This document shows positions 17,183-26,010 of a stretch of 64,000 nucleotides of DNA, one piece after another. Every line of letters starts with the position of its first letter. Within the stretch, counting starts at the first letter, position 1. This DNA comes from Oleispira sp963851095. Lineage in GTDB: Bacteria; Pseudomonadota; Gammaproteobacteria; Pseudomonadales; Oceanobacteraceae. A program made the translations under genes and the position numbers. The notes beneath the pieces were generated by a model. The model searched no databases. It worked only from the letters and a program-made list of their open reading frames with translations, and was not told the DNA's origin. The stretch covers positions 186,001 to 250,000 of the forward strand of contig CAWKOX010000007.1 in NCBI GenBank assembly GCA_963851095.1. The letters are read 5' to 3'.

Positions 17183-17746
17183 ATGAGCGAATCTCTTACT
17201 CTTGACCAGTTAAACCAAATAATGGCGGATGCTGATCTTTTGAAATCAAAGGATGAAATTGAGGTCGCTTTGGATCAAATGGCCGTTGATATCACCGAGC
17301 GTCTATCTACTAGCATGCCGGTTGTATACTCGATCATGAATGGCGGTCTTATCTTTGCAGGTCAGCTTCTTCCATTATTGAAATTTCCATTAGAAGTTGG
17401 CTACATGCACGCGACTCGTTATCGTGGCGAAACCGAAGGCCAAGCCGAGCTACAATGGCAAGCGCTTCCATCTTGCCCAATGGATGGTCGTACCGTTCTG
17501 ATTCTTGATGATATTTTTGACGAAGGGAATACGTTGGCGGAAGTGGTTGAAGCGTGTAAAGCTCAGGGCGCTAAAGAAGTTGTTACTGCGGTAATGATCA
17601 ATAAGGTTCATGAGCGAAAAAATACAAATTTAGAAGTAGATTTTTATGGCTTAGATGTTGAAGACCGCTTCTTGTTTGGATTTGGTATGGATTACCGCGG
17701 TTACTGGCGTAATGCTGAAGGTATTTACGCGGTTAAAGGAATGTGA
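17183..17746 (+). CDS. hpt: Hypoxanthine-guanine phosphoribosyltransferase
   Basis: Purine salvage enzyme transferring phosphoribose from PRPP to hypoxanthine or guanine. The PRPP loop reads VLILDDIFDEGNTL (acidic pair then DEGNT). Other features are the flexible-loop region after MHATRYRG and the C-terminal DRFLFGFGMDYRGYWRN segment, which places the purine-contacting residues. At 187 aa it is the usual length for this subgroup. A good ribosome binding site (TAGGAAG) precedes ATG 17183. It is followed by a strong terminator, so it is monocistronic. Confidence 0.93.
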   Translation: MSESLTLDQLNQIMADADLLKSKDEIEVALDQMAVDITERLSTSMPVVYSIMNGGLIFAGQLLPLLKFPLEVGYMHATRYRGETEGQAELQWQALPSCPMDGRTVLILDDIFDEGNTLAEVVEACKAQGAKEVVTAVMINKVHERKNTNLEVDFYGLDVEDRFLFGFGMDYRGYWRNAEGIYAVKGM

Positions 17747-17768
17747 ATCGTTGAAGATTTTTTTCGCG

Positions 17769-17808
17769 AAAAAAAGGCGGCTATGGAAACATAGCCGCCT
17801 TTTTTTTT
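17769..17808 (+). terminator. Strong intrinsic terminator after hpt
   Basis: AAAAAAAGGCGGCTATG (17769-17785), loop GAAA and CATAGCCGCC (17790-17799) followed by nine T. The symmetric A- and T-runs would let it act on both strands. Confidence 0.95.
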
Positions 17809-18069
17809 AGAGTATTTGTACTAAATAAAAAATAATATTATCGATAAAAATAACATTATTAATATAGTTTTCTATGGGACTTTCTTTTTTAAATTACAGG
17901 GTTATGATAGCCCGAATCGCAGATCACGGATTAAATTTTTAAGGTAGAACATTGTATGAACGTACTACTTTAGAATGACAGAACTGTTTAAAGGATTTGG
18001 CCATGTTGGCCGGTAGAACAACAATAAAAAAGTAAAAACACAAAGCAACGACATACAAGGTAGTTATTG
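17809..18069 (+). promoter_or_regulatory. AT-rich leader and promoter region of the fatty acyl-CoA reductase gene
   Basis: Between the hpt terminator and the next start lie some 260 bp of very AT-rich sequence with no credible gene. A ribosome binding site AAGGTAG lies at 18057-18063. I could not single out one promoter. The small palindrome GGCCATGTTGGCC at 17999-18011 is the only symmetric site seen. Confidence 0.35.
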
Positions 18070-20055
18070 ATGGAATATTTCTTGACGGGTGGTACCGGAT
18101 TTATTGGCCGCTTTTTAGTAGGAAAACTTTTGGCGCGCGGTGGTACTGTGCACCTTCTGGTACGTGAACAATCTAAGTACAAACTTGATGCAATCAGAGA
18201 AAATTGGGGTGTGGATGAGACCCGATTGAAGGCTGTAGTTGGCGATCTCACCAGTGACAATCTTGGTATTGATGCTAAAACTCTAGAAGCGCTAACGGGA
18301 AAAGTTGATCACTTTTTTCATCTAGCGGCTGTCTATGATATGAGTGCCGATGAAGAGGCTCAGCAAGCGACCAATATTGATGGCACTCGAGCCGCAATAA
18401 ATACCGCCGATATTATGGGCGCGAAACACTTCCACCATGTTTCATCGATTGCAGCAGCCGGTTTGTTTAAGGGTATTTTCCGTGAAGATATGTTTGAGGA
18501 AGCGGGCAAGCTAGATCATCCGTACCTGATGACCAAACATGAATCTGAAAAAGTCGTTCGTGAAGAGTGTAAAATAGCTTATCGTATTTACCGCCCTGGT
18601 ATGGTGATTGGTCATTCTGAAACGGGCGTGATGGACAAGATTGATGGTCCCTACTATTTCTTCAAAATGATTCAGAAAATTCGTCGTTCATTGCCACAGT
18701 GGTTTCCAACGATTGGTATTGAAGGCGGCCGTTTAAATATTGTTCCTGTGGACTATATCGTTAATGCGATGGATCACATTGCACACGCTGATGGCGAAGA
18801 CGGTAAGTGTTTCCACCTGGTCGATTCTGACCCTTATAAAGTCGGTGAAGTTTTAAATATATACAGCGAAGCGGGCCATGCGCCTAAGATGGGAATGCGG
18901 ATTGATTCGCGTATGTTCGGATTTATTCCGCCGTTTATTCGTCAGAGCCTGAAAAATCTACCACCGGTAAAACGCTTGGTGAGTGCTATTTTGGATGACA
19001 TGGGTATTCCACGTTCAGTGATGTCTTTCATCAACTATCCAACGCGATTTGATTCTCGTGAAACTGAGCGCGTACTAAAGGGAACGGGTATCGAAGTACC
19101 TCGCCTTGAAAGTTATGCGCCAGCAATTTGGGATTATTGGGAGCGTCATTTAGATCCTGATTTGTTTAAAGACCATACGCTGAAAGGCCGCGTTGAAGGT
19201 AAAGTCTGTGTGATTACCGGTGCTACTTCGGGTATTGGTTTGGCAACAGCAGAGAAGCTAGCCGAAGCGGGTGCTATTTTAGTGATTGGCGCACGTACTC
19301 AAGAGACGCTGGATGAAGTAGCCGAGTCATTGAGAGATAAGGGTGGCAATGTTCACGCTTACCAGTGTGATTTCTCTGACATGGATGATTGTGACCGATT
19401 TGTTAAAGCGGTATTGGCTGACCATGGCCATGTCGATGTATTGGTGAATAACGCCGGTCGTTCTATTCGCCGTTCACTGTCGCTATCGTTCGATCGTTTT
19501 CATGATTTTGAGCGCACGATGCAGTTGAACTATTTTGGTTCAGTACGTCTCATTATGGGCTTCACGCCTTCAATGCTAGAGCGCAAAAGCGGGCATGTCA
19601 TCAATATTTCATCGATTGGTGTACTGACGAACGCACCGCGTTTCTCGGCTTATGTTGCGTCTAAATCGGCACTGGATTCATTCAGCCGATGCGCGGCTGC
19701 TGAGTGGTCAGATCAGAACGTTAAGTTCACGACCATCAATATGCCATTGGTGAAAACACCCATGATTGCGCCGACGAAAATCTACGATTCTGTACCGACA
19801 CTCTCGCCAGAAGAAGCGGCAGACTTAGTAGCTACGGCCATTATTAAGCGCCCTAAGCGTATTGCAACTCGTCTTGGAACGTTTGCTCAGGTATTGCATG
19901 CGGTTGTGCCTAAGGTGGGCGAGATTGTTATGAATACGGGTTATCGCATGTTCCCAGACTCAGCGCCAAAAGTTGAGGGTGAGCCCGCTAAAAAGCAGAA
20001 GGTTTCTTCTGAGCAAGTAGCCTTTGCAGCAGTGATGCGAGGTATTCACTGGTAG
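18070..20055 (+). CDS. farA: Alcohol-forming fatty acyl-CoA (acyl-ACP) reductase
   Basis: Two-domain NADPH enzyme that reduces fatty acyl-CoA to the fatty alcohol through the aldehyde, feeding wax-ester synthesis. From the ATG at 18070 it has 661 residues, as I recall for the characterised Marinobacter aquaeolei enzyme (Maqu_2220), which it resembles almost throughout. Domain 1 (about 1-365) is an extended SDR with TGGTGFIG at 6-13 and YLMTKHESEK. Domain 2 (about 375-640) is a classical SDR with GATSGIGLATAEKL, NNAGRS and YVASKSALD. A TTG one codon earlier (18067) is the less likely start. A terminator follows, so it is probably its own transcript, although it sits next to a lipid-export-like operon. 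Confidence 0.95.
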   Translation: MEYFLTGGTGFIGRFLVGKLLARGGTVHLLVREQSKYKLDAIRENWGVDETRLKAVVGDLTSDNLGIDAKTLEALTGKVDHFFHLAAVYDMSADEEAQQATNIDGTRAAINTADIMGAKHFHHVSSIAAAGLFKGIFREDMFEEAGKLDHPYLMTKHESEKVVREECKIAYRIYRPGMVIGHSETGVMDKIDGPYYFFKMIQKIRRSLPQWFPTIGIEGGRLNIVPVDYIVNAMDHIAHADGEDGKCFHLVDSDPYKVGEVLNIYSEAGHAPKMGMRIDSRMFGFIPPFIRQSLKNLPPVKRLVSAILDDMGIPRSVMSFINYPTRFDSRETERVLKGTGIEVPRLESYAPAIWDYWERHLDPDLFKDHTLKGRVEGKVCVITGATSGIGLATAEKLAEAGAILVIGARTQETLDEVAESLRDKGGNVHAYQCDFSDMDDCDRFVKAVLADHGHVDVLVNNAGRSIRRSLSLSFDRFHDFERTMQLNYFGSVRLIMGFTPSMLERKSGHVINISSIGVLTNAPRFSAYVASKSALDSFSRCAAAEWSDQNVKFTTINMPLVKTPMIAPTKIYDSVPTLSPEEAADLVATAIIKRPKRIATRLGTFAQVLHAVVPKVGEIVMNTGYRMFPDSAPKVEGEPAKKQKVSSEQVAFAAVMRGIHW

Positions 20056-20082
20056 GTTGTACTGCTCTTAAACCTGTCACAG

Positions 20083-20152
20083 AAAGCCTGACTTCTTACC
20101 GTTCAATGCACTCTCTATGGGTACATTGAACGGTGAGGGCTCAGGCTTTTTT
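20083..20152 (+). terminator. Long bipartite hairpin terminator after the acyl-CoA reductase gene
   Basis: Outer arms AAAGCCTGA (20083-20091) / TCAGGCTTT (20141-20149) and inner arms ACCGTTCAATG / CATTGAACGGT (about 20098-20108 with 20124-20134) form a long interrupted stem that ends in a T-run. Confidence 0.85.
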
Positions 20153-20227
20153 CTTTTATCGATATCAATCCACCTCTCACCTTAAATTACTTCTAAAACG
20201 TATTTGCTAAATCATTCGAAAAGTTGC

Positions 20228-20265
20228 ATTATGACGATTCGTCAATTTTGACGGATCGTCATAAT
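20228..20265 (+). promoter_or_regulatory. Doubled palindromic operator upstream of the TetR gene
   Basis: A 38-bp inverted repeat with 18-bp arms and one mismatch contains two 13-bp palindromes: TGACGATTCGTCA (20232-20244, perfect) and TGACGGATCGTCA (20249-20261, one mismatch), with centres 17 bp apart. TTGACG at 20248-20253 could be a -35 lying under the second site. This is the classic layout for binding two TetR dimers and implies autoregulation of the downstream genes. Confidence 0.75.
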
Positions 20266-20334
20266 TTGTAATTTTAGAGAAAGCTGAGCAGTAGAGTGAA
20301 TAGAAAAGTGAGCATTGAAGCAGGGCCAAAGTGA

Positions 20335-21066
20335 ATGAGCTTATCTAAAAGCGAGCAGAAAAAAGCCGATCGCGAACAAGAGCTGCTTGATTTGGCGATC
20401 TCTATTATTAATGAAGAAGGCTTTGCCGCACTGAGTCTAGAGAAACTAACAGCTAAGTCGAAATATTCAAAGGGCACTATTTATAATCATTTCACTAGCA
20501 AAGAAGACTGCTTATTAAGCTTAAGTATTCGTGCGGTGGGGTCGATTATGGAGCTGTTTTATCGCGCCATTGTTTTTGATGGCAGCTTACGAGAAAAAGC
20601 CGTTGCCATTCACTATGCCTATCAGTTGTATGCGCGTCTTGAGCCTACCTTATTTATGGCAGTATTGAGCAGTAAAGCACCGGGAATGCGTGAGAAAGTT
20701 TCGCCTGAAAAATTGACAATTTTAGATTTTCATGAAGACACGATTAACAAGTTTAGCGATCAGATGTTTCGTAGCGCGATTACCAATGGTGATTTAGAAC
20801 TGCCTTCTCATCTATCGATTGAAACGCTGTATTTCTCTAATTGGGCGATGTCGTTTGGTACTAATATGCTTGTGATGACTGCGCCAGAATCTCAATTGGT
20901 GAATCGCTTGAATTCCAATACGCTCGTACTTCAAAACATCAGTATTTTGATGGACGGTATGAACTGGAAGCCGTTATCAAAAGATTGGAATTACCAGAAA
21001 ACGTGGCAGCGAGTAGAAAAAGAGATTTTTGCCAAAGAAGTCGCGCAACTTTTGTTATTAGATTAA
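20335..21066 (+). CDS. TetR-family transcriptional regulator
   Basis: A 243-residue repressor-type protein. The N-terminal helix-turn-helix spans about residues 10-55 (AISIINEEGFAALSLEKL ... YSKGTIYNHFTSKEDCLLS). The rest is a divergent helical ligand domain, long for the family. Just upstream lies a doubled palindrome that is its probable operator. Downstream on the same strand are an MMPL/RND permease, a LolA-like protein and an outer-membrane barrel, which are its likely targets. The ligand may be a fatty acyl compound given the neighbouring reductase, but that is conjecture. Confidence 0.9.
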   Translation: MSLSKSEQKKADREQELLDLAISIINEEGFAALSLEKLTAKSKYSKGTIYNHFTSKEDCLLSLSIRAVGSIMELFYRAIVFDGSLREKAVAIHYAYQLYARLEPTLFMAVLSSKAPGMREKVSPEKLTILDFHEDTINKFSDQMFRSAITNGDLELPSHLSIETLYFSNWAMSFGTNMLVMTAPESQLVNRLNSNTLVLQNISILMDGMNWKPLSKDWNYQKTWQRVEKEIFAKEVAQLLLLD

Positions 21067-21175
21067 TGCTAGAGCGCAGAGATATTGCGAGTAAAAATGT
21101 GTCATTAGTAAAATAAAACTTATAAATAATTAAGCTTATAAATAATAAAAACAACAATAATATTAAGGATTCAAT

Positions 21176-23521
21176 ATGGATCAAACCATAGCAAAAAAAG
21201 GACTTCGGCAGGCTTGGCTTAATAGCATTATTCGCCATCCCTGGATTATTATTTTTATGGTCGTAGCCATCGTTGCTGCGGTATCTTATGGCGGTAAAAA
21301 TTTATATTTTCGCGCCGATTATAAAGTCTTTTTTGATAAAGACTTTCCGCAGCTAGTCGCGCATGAAGAAATGCAGCGTTTATTCAATAATAATGATAAC
21401 GCTGCGCTAATCATTGTGCCAAAAGAAGGCACGGTTTTTACCGAGCCTATGATGACTCTGATAAAAGAATTAACCGATGAGGCATGGCAAACGCCATTTT
21501 CGAGCCGAGTGAATTCTATTACTAATTATCAACATACTCGTGCAGAAGACGATGACCTGATCGTAGAAGATTTAATCTTAGAGGTCGACACTATTAATGC
21601 GGAGTCCATTCAGTTAACCAAAGACGTTTCGACCACCGAGCCCGCTCTAGTGAATCGACTGGTATCGCCAGATGGTAAAGCGGCAGTCGTAAATATCACG
21701 ATTCAACTACCCGATAAAGAAAACCGAACCGCTGAAATTATTGAAGTCACAGAATATGTGAAGGCAATGACAGATCGTTATGCTGAGCAATATCCTAACG
21801 CAGAGTTTTATCATACCGGTGTGATTTTATTAAATTACAGCTTTGCGACGGAAGGTCAAAAAGACATGCTCACGTTAGTACCGAGTATGTTTTTGCTGAT
21901 TATCTTGATGCTAACGGTTCTCTTGCGCAGTATCACTGGCATGTTGATGACCCTAGTCGTTATCTTTTTTAGCATTACCGCGACGATGGGGGCTGGTGGT
22001 TGGTTTAGTTATTTCTTATCGACAGGCACCATTAACGTTCCGATCGTTGTGATGACATTGGCCGTAGCCGACTGTGTGCACCTAGTGGCGTCAGCGCAAT
22101 TTGCAATGCGCGAAGGTAAGTCACGTAAAGAGGCGGTGGCCTTTGCGATGGATTTAAATCTTATGCCGGTCTTTATTACCAGCGCGACCACTGCGATTGG
22201 TTTTTTAACCTTAATGTTTTCCAAGTCGCCAGTGCTCTCTGATTTTGGTGAGTTGAGTGCCATTGGGGTGATGGTGGCCTTTTTGTTATCGGTAACGTTA
22301 TTACCCGCCTTAATGATGGTTATTCCTATGAAGGTAAAGCCTGCCTCAGTAAATAAAGACGGTATGGAAAAATTAGCCGATTGGGTGATTAAGCATAATA
22401 AGATCGTATTGCCTGTCAGTGCTGGCGTGATGCTATTTTTTGCCTGCTTAGTGCCGCTCAACGAAATTAATGATGAGTCGACTAAGTACTTTGCGCCCTC
22501 AACAGATTTTCGTCAGTCGGTTGATAAGCAAGAGGAAACCATTTCAGGCATGACCATTATTAACTGGGCTTTATACAGTGGCGAAGCAGAAGGTATTAAT
22601 AACCCAGAGTTTGTACAAATCATATCCGACTTTAGTGATTGGTTGCGTGAGCAGCCAGAAACAGATCATGTCGATACAATCTCCGATACTATTAAACGTC
22701 TGAATAAAAGTATGAATGGTGATGATGAAAACTTTTATCGTTTGCCTAAAGAGCGAGAGCTTATTGCTCAATACTTATTGATGTACGAAATGTCTTTGCC
22801 GTATGGACTAGACCTTACCAATCAGCTCAATATCGATAAATCGTCTACGCGTATTGTCAGCACCTTAGAAAACTTGGGCAGTAAAGAATATGTGGCTCTA
22901 GAAGAGCGAGCGATGACCTGGTTTGCTTCGCATGCGCCCCATGTTCGTATCACGGCGTCTAGCTCGGGACTGATGTTTGCTCATATTGGAGAGACCAATA
23001 TGGACAGTATGATTATCAGTATGACGTTGGCGATGTTCTTGATTTCGGCGTTGCTTATTTTTGCCTTGCGTTCGTTCCGCTTAGGAATGATCAGCTTAAT
23101 TCCTAATATCGGCCCTGCTGCGGTAGGTTTTGGCATTTGGGCATTAATATCGGGTGAAATAAACCTCGGATTGTCAGTTGTTGTCTCAATGACACTCGGT
23201 ATTATTGTGGATGATACCGTACACTTCTTAAGTAAATATCAACGCGCTCGTAATGATGGAAAAAATACAGAGCAGGCTATTCGTTATGCCTTTTCAAGCG
23301 TTGGCCGAGCCATGACTATTACGACCTTGGTATTGTGTACAGGCTTCTCGTTATTAACCTTCTCGGCGTTTAGATTGAATGCCGATATGGGTATGGCTAC
23401 GGCGATTATTATCTTTGTTGCCTTGGTCGTTGATTTCTTATTTTTGCCGGCCTTTTTATTGCTTACCGATAAGGATGATCAGGCTGAAGTCGGGAATAAG
23501 AATCGTACAAAAATCAGCTGA
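21176..23521 (+). CDS. MMPL/RND-superfamily exporter, lipid-transporter-like
   Basis: Inner-membrane protein of 781 aa built as two repeats: one N-terminal helix (about 22-42), a large periplasmic loop, then five helices (about 225-400), and again one helix (about 400-420), loop and five helices (about 620-770). This is the MMPL/hopanoid or lipid exporter layout rather than the 1,000-residue drug-efflux type. A proton-relay-like Asp is seen in TLAVADCVHLV and TLGIIVDDTVHFLSKY. The genes for a LolA-like protein and an outer-membrane barrel follow directly. It is paralogous to the protein at 60134-62551 (shared NYQHT-x-AEDDDL/VEDDDL region). The substrate is unknown. Confidence 0.9.
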   Translation: MDQTIAKKGLRQAWLNSIIRHPWIIIFMVVAIVAAVSYGGKNLYFRADYKVFFDKDFPQLVAHEEMQRLFNNNDNAALIIVPKEGTVFTEPMMTLIKELTDEAWQTPFSSRVNSITNYQHTRAEDDDLIVEDLILEVDTINAESIQLTKDVSTTEPALVNRLVSPDGKAAVVNITIQLPDKENRTAEIIEVTEYVKAMTDRYAEQYPNAEFYHTGVILLNYSFATEGQKDMLTLVPSMFLLIILMLTVLLRSITGMLMTLVVIFFSITATMGAGGWFSYFLSTGTINVPIVVMTLAVADCVHLVASAQFAMREGKSRKEAVAFAMDLNLMPVFITSATTAIGFLTLMFSKSPVLSDFGELSAIGVMVAFLLSVTLLPALMMVIPMKVKPASVNKDGMEKLADWVIKHNKIVLPVSAGVMLFFACLVPLNEINDESTKYFAPSTDFRQSVDKQEETISGMTIINWALYSGEAEGINNPEFVQIISDFSDWLREQPETDHVDTISDTIKRLNKSMNGDDENFYRLPKERELIAQYLLMYEMSLPYGLDLTNQLNIDKSSTRIVSTLENLGSKEYVALEERAMTWFASHAPHVRITASSSGLMFAHIGETNMDSMIISMTLAMFLISALLIFALRSFRLGMISLIPNIGPAAVGFGIWALISGEINLGLSVVVSMTLGIIVDDTVHFLSKYQRARNDGKNTEQAIRYAFSSVGRAMTITTLVLCTGFSLLTFSAFRLNADMGMATAIIIFVALVVDFLFLPAFLLLTDKDDQAEVGNKNRTKIS

Positions 23522-23617
23522 TTGAAGTTCTTGTTCTTAAAAAGTGTTAATTGAAACGCTCAATAGAAATGATATTAAATAAAAACCGATAATAAATATA
23601 AAAGTAGGAGTTATCTT

Positions 23618-24433
23618 ATGAATGCATTAACAAAATTAACCGCATCACTGGCAACAGCGGTTGCATTAATGTCGGGTATGAATGCTCAGGCAGAGCTTAA
23701 CCTTGCTGGCTTGTCGCCAGAAGAGCAAGGCTTGGCCATTGCGAAAGAGCGTAAGTCTCGCGATATTGGCTGGGGTGACTCGGCTTCTAGCGTGGTTATG
23801 ACGTTACGTAATTCTCAGGGTGAAGAAAGTATTCGTGAAATGCGTATGCAATCACTAGAAGTGAGCGATGATGGTGATAAAGGCTTAACCATTTTTGATA
23901 AACCAAAAGATGTGAAAGGAACGGCTTTCCTAAACTTCTCTCACGTTGATAAGTCTGATGATCAATGGCTGTATTTACCTGCCTTAAAACGTGTAAAACG
24001 TATTTCTTCGCGTAATAAATCCGGTCCTTTTATGGGCAGTGAATTTGCCTATGAAGATTTGAGTTCGTTCGAAATTGGTAAGTACTCGTTTAAGTTGCTG
24101 GCTGAAGAAACGGTTAATGGTATTGAGTGCTATAAAGTTGAGCAGATTCCAACCGATAAAAATTCGGGTTATACCCGCCAAGTAGCTTGGGTTGATAAGG
24201 AGCACTTTCGTGGTCAGAAAGTTGACTTTTATGACCGCAAAAAATCATTATTAAAAACCTTAACCTTGTCAGATCATAAACTGTATCTCGATAAATACTG
24301 GCGTCCGATGAAGATGGATATGGTTAATCATCAAACCAAAAAGAGTACGGAATTAAATACCCTGACTCTAGAGTTTAATACCGGCCTCAAAGATTCCGAT
24401 TTTAATAAAGCAACATTAAAACGCGCACGTTAA
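23618..24433 (+). CDS. LolA-like periplasmic outer-membrane lipoprotein-sorting-type protein
   Basis: Secreted protein of 271 aa with a Sec signal peptide (cleavage after AQA, about residue 25). The mature part has the pattern of the LolA-like family that accompanies MMPL/RND exporters: GWGDSASSVVMTLRNSQGE, then DQWLYLPALKRVKRI and SGPFMGSEFAYEDLSS. Such proteins have a half-barrel fold that binds a lipid chain. It lies 96 nt after the permease and 59 nt before the barrel gene, in one operon. A role as periplasmic carrier for a lipid moved by the permease is inferred. Confidence 0.88.
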   Translation: MNALTKLTASLATAVALMSGMNAQAELNLAGLSPEEQGLAIAKERKSRDIGWGDSASSVVMTLRNSQGEESIREMRMQSLEVSDDGDKGLTIFDKPKDVKGTAFLNFSHVDKSDDQWLYLPALKRVKRISSRNKSGPFMGSEFAYEDLSSFEIGKYSFKLLAEETVNGIECYKVEQIPTDKNSGYTRQVAWVDKEHFRGQKVDFYDRKKSLLKTLTLSDHKLYLDKYWRPMKMDMVNHQTKKSTELNTLTLEFNTGLKDSDFNKATLKRAR

Positions 24434-24492
24434 TAGTATGAATAGTGCCGATCTATTCAATAAAAGTGTATAGGGTTTTTAATGGGTGAGTC

Positions 24493-25746
24493 ATGAATAA
24501 AAAATATTTAATAATGAGTGCGCTACTGGCTGCGAACGTAGCGCATGCGGCAGATTTTGACGTTAGTGGTTATGTTGGGCTTGAATGGCGTGAGCACTTT
24601 GAAAAAGGCCAGTTCAATACCGTAAGCAGTGAGCAAGCGGATCGTCAAATCGGTTTGACCGCAGAACCCGAAATGGTTTGGTCGTTGGCCGATGGTGAAC
24701 ATACGATTGTTTTTAAACCGTATGGGCGTATTGATACTGCCGACGAAGACCGTACTCATATGGATATTCGTGAGCTTTCGTGGATGACCTACGGGGATGA
24801 TTGGGAAATAACGGCAGGTATCTCAAAGGTCTATTGGGGGGTTACTGAATCGCAGCATTTGGTGGATATTGTTAACCAAACCGATTTTGTAGAAGCACCA
24901 GACGGTGAAGATAAATTGGGTCAGCCGATGATTAAGTTAAGCGCTATTCGTGACTGGGGAACGCTGACAGGCTTTGTATTACCGGGCTTTCGCGAACGTA
25001 CTTTTCCGGGGGAAGAAGGACGTTTTCGTATTGGTTTACCGATAGCGGTTGATGATGCTCAGTATCAGGTGAGTGAAGAAGATGCTCACGTCGACTACGC
25101 TTTGCGCTGGAATCATACCATTGAAGATTACGATGTCGGTTTGTCTTGGTTTAATGGTACTAGCCGAGATCCTTTGTTTGTTCCTAATAATACGGGTACA
25201 GAAATACTGCCGTTTTACGCGCAAATTAATCAGTTAGGCTTAGATTTACAAGCTACGCTAGATTCTTGGTTGTGGAAGTTTGAAGGTATTTATCGCAGTT
25301 ATGATGAGTCAGTGAAAGATGATTTTGCTAATTTGGAATTATTTACGAGTCGAAAATTTGGAGTAGAAGATTACAGCGCTGCTACCGGTGGTGTTGAATA
25401 TACTTTCTATGGGCCATTTGAAACCGTGTGGGACTGGGGAGTATTGGCCGAGTATCAGTATGACTCTCGTGAAGATGCGAGCCTTGCCAATGGTCAAAAC
25501 GATATTTTCTTAGGGAGCCGACTTGCCTTTAATGATGCCGCGTCTAGTGAGCTGCTAGCGGGCATTAGCCAAGACTTAGATCATGCTAATACTCAAAGCT
25601 TAGTGCTAGAATATGCAACGCGAATAGGGGCGGGATTTACGGTCAATGTGGATGCTTTTATCTTAATGTCAGATGATGTTGAAAATATAAGCCATACCTT
25701 TAAACGCGATGATTATGTGCAGGTTAGCTTGAATTATTATTATTGA
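24493..25746 (+). CDS. Outer-membrane beta-barrel protein of the exporter operon
   Basis: A 417-residue protein with a signal peptide (cleavage after AHAA, about residue 20) and alternating aromatic beta-strand patterns ending in VSLNYYY, the C-terminal aromatic residue typical of BAM substrates. I cannot name the family with certainty. It occurs with MMPL permease and LolA-like genes and would be the outer-membrane station of that system. It is the last gene of the operon, with a terminator 29 nt after the stop. Confidence 0.8.
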   Translation: MNKKYLIMSALLAANVAHAADFDVSGYVGLEWREHFEKGQFNTVSSEQADRQIGLTAEPEMVWSLADGEHTIVFKPYGRIDTADEDRTHMDIRELSWMTYGDDWEITAGISKVYWGVTESQHLVDIVNQTDFVEAPDGEDKLGQPMIKLSAIRDWGTLTGFVLPGFRERTFPGEEGRFRIGLPIAVDDAQYQVSEEDAHVDYALRWNHTIEDYDVGLSWFNGTSRDPLFVPNNTGTEILPFYAQINQLGLDLQATLDSWLWKFEGIYRSYDESVKDDFANLELFTSRKFGVEDYSAATGGVEYTFYGPFETVWDWGVLAEYQYDSREDASLANGQNDIFLGSRLAFNDAASSELLAGISQDLDHANTQSLVLEYATRIGAGFTVNVDAFILMSDDVENISHTFKRDDYVQVSLNYYY

Positions 25747-25774
25747 TTCGTTCAGTACTTGAATGAAAAATGAG

Positions 25775-25808
25775 AAGGCTATACTGGATATGAGTATGGC
25801 CTTTTTTT
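25775..25808 (+). terminator. Intrinsic terminator closing the TetR/MMPL/LolA-like/barrel operon
   Basis: AAGGCTATACT (25775-25785) pairs with AGTATGGCCTT (25793-25803, one T-G wobble), followed by T to 25808. Confidence 0.9.
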
Positions 25809-25921
25809 ATGGCCGTATTTTGACGTTGTTTTATCTGAACTTATGCTTAAATTTGAATCTAATGCTTCTATAAAACTCGATAAAAATGTCAATAAGCGTC
25901 AGCAAAATTCAGATTTTAGTA

Positions 25922-25942
25922 AAACAGTAAAAAATACTGTTT
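25922..25942. promoter_or_regulatory. Inverted repeat ahead of the RND efflux operon
   Basis: Perfect arms AAACAGTA (25922-25929) and TACTGTTT (25935-25942) flank five A, 69 bp before the first start codon. It could be an operator for the efflux operon. No regulator gene is adjacent. Confidence 0.45.
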
Positions 25943-26010
25943 AAAATAGAGTAAAAAGTATCTTGGTTGCTATTCCGGATGTTATTGTCACTGTATAACT
26001 TAAGTTGAGA

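Noticed and set aside
18067..18069. TTG start for the acyl-CoA reductase
   Set aside because: The ATG immediately after it has better spacing from AAGGTAG and gives the 661-residue length I recall for the Marinobacter enzyme.
22009..22461. 150-codon minus-strand ORF inside the MMPL gene
   Set aside because: Shadow of the helices coded on the plus strand; composition is typical of antisense reading of membrane genes.
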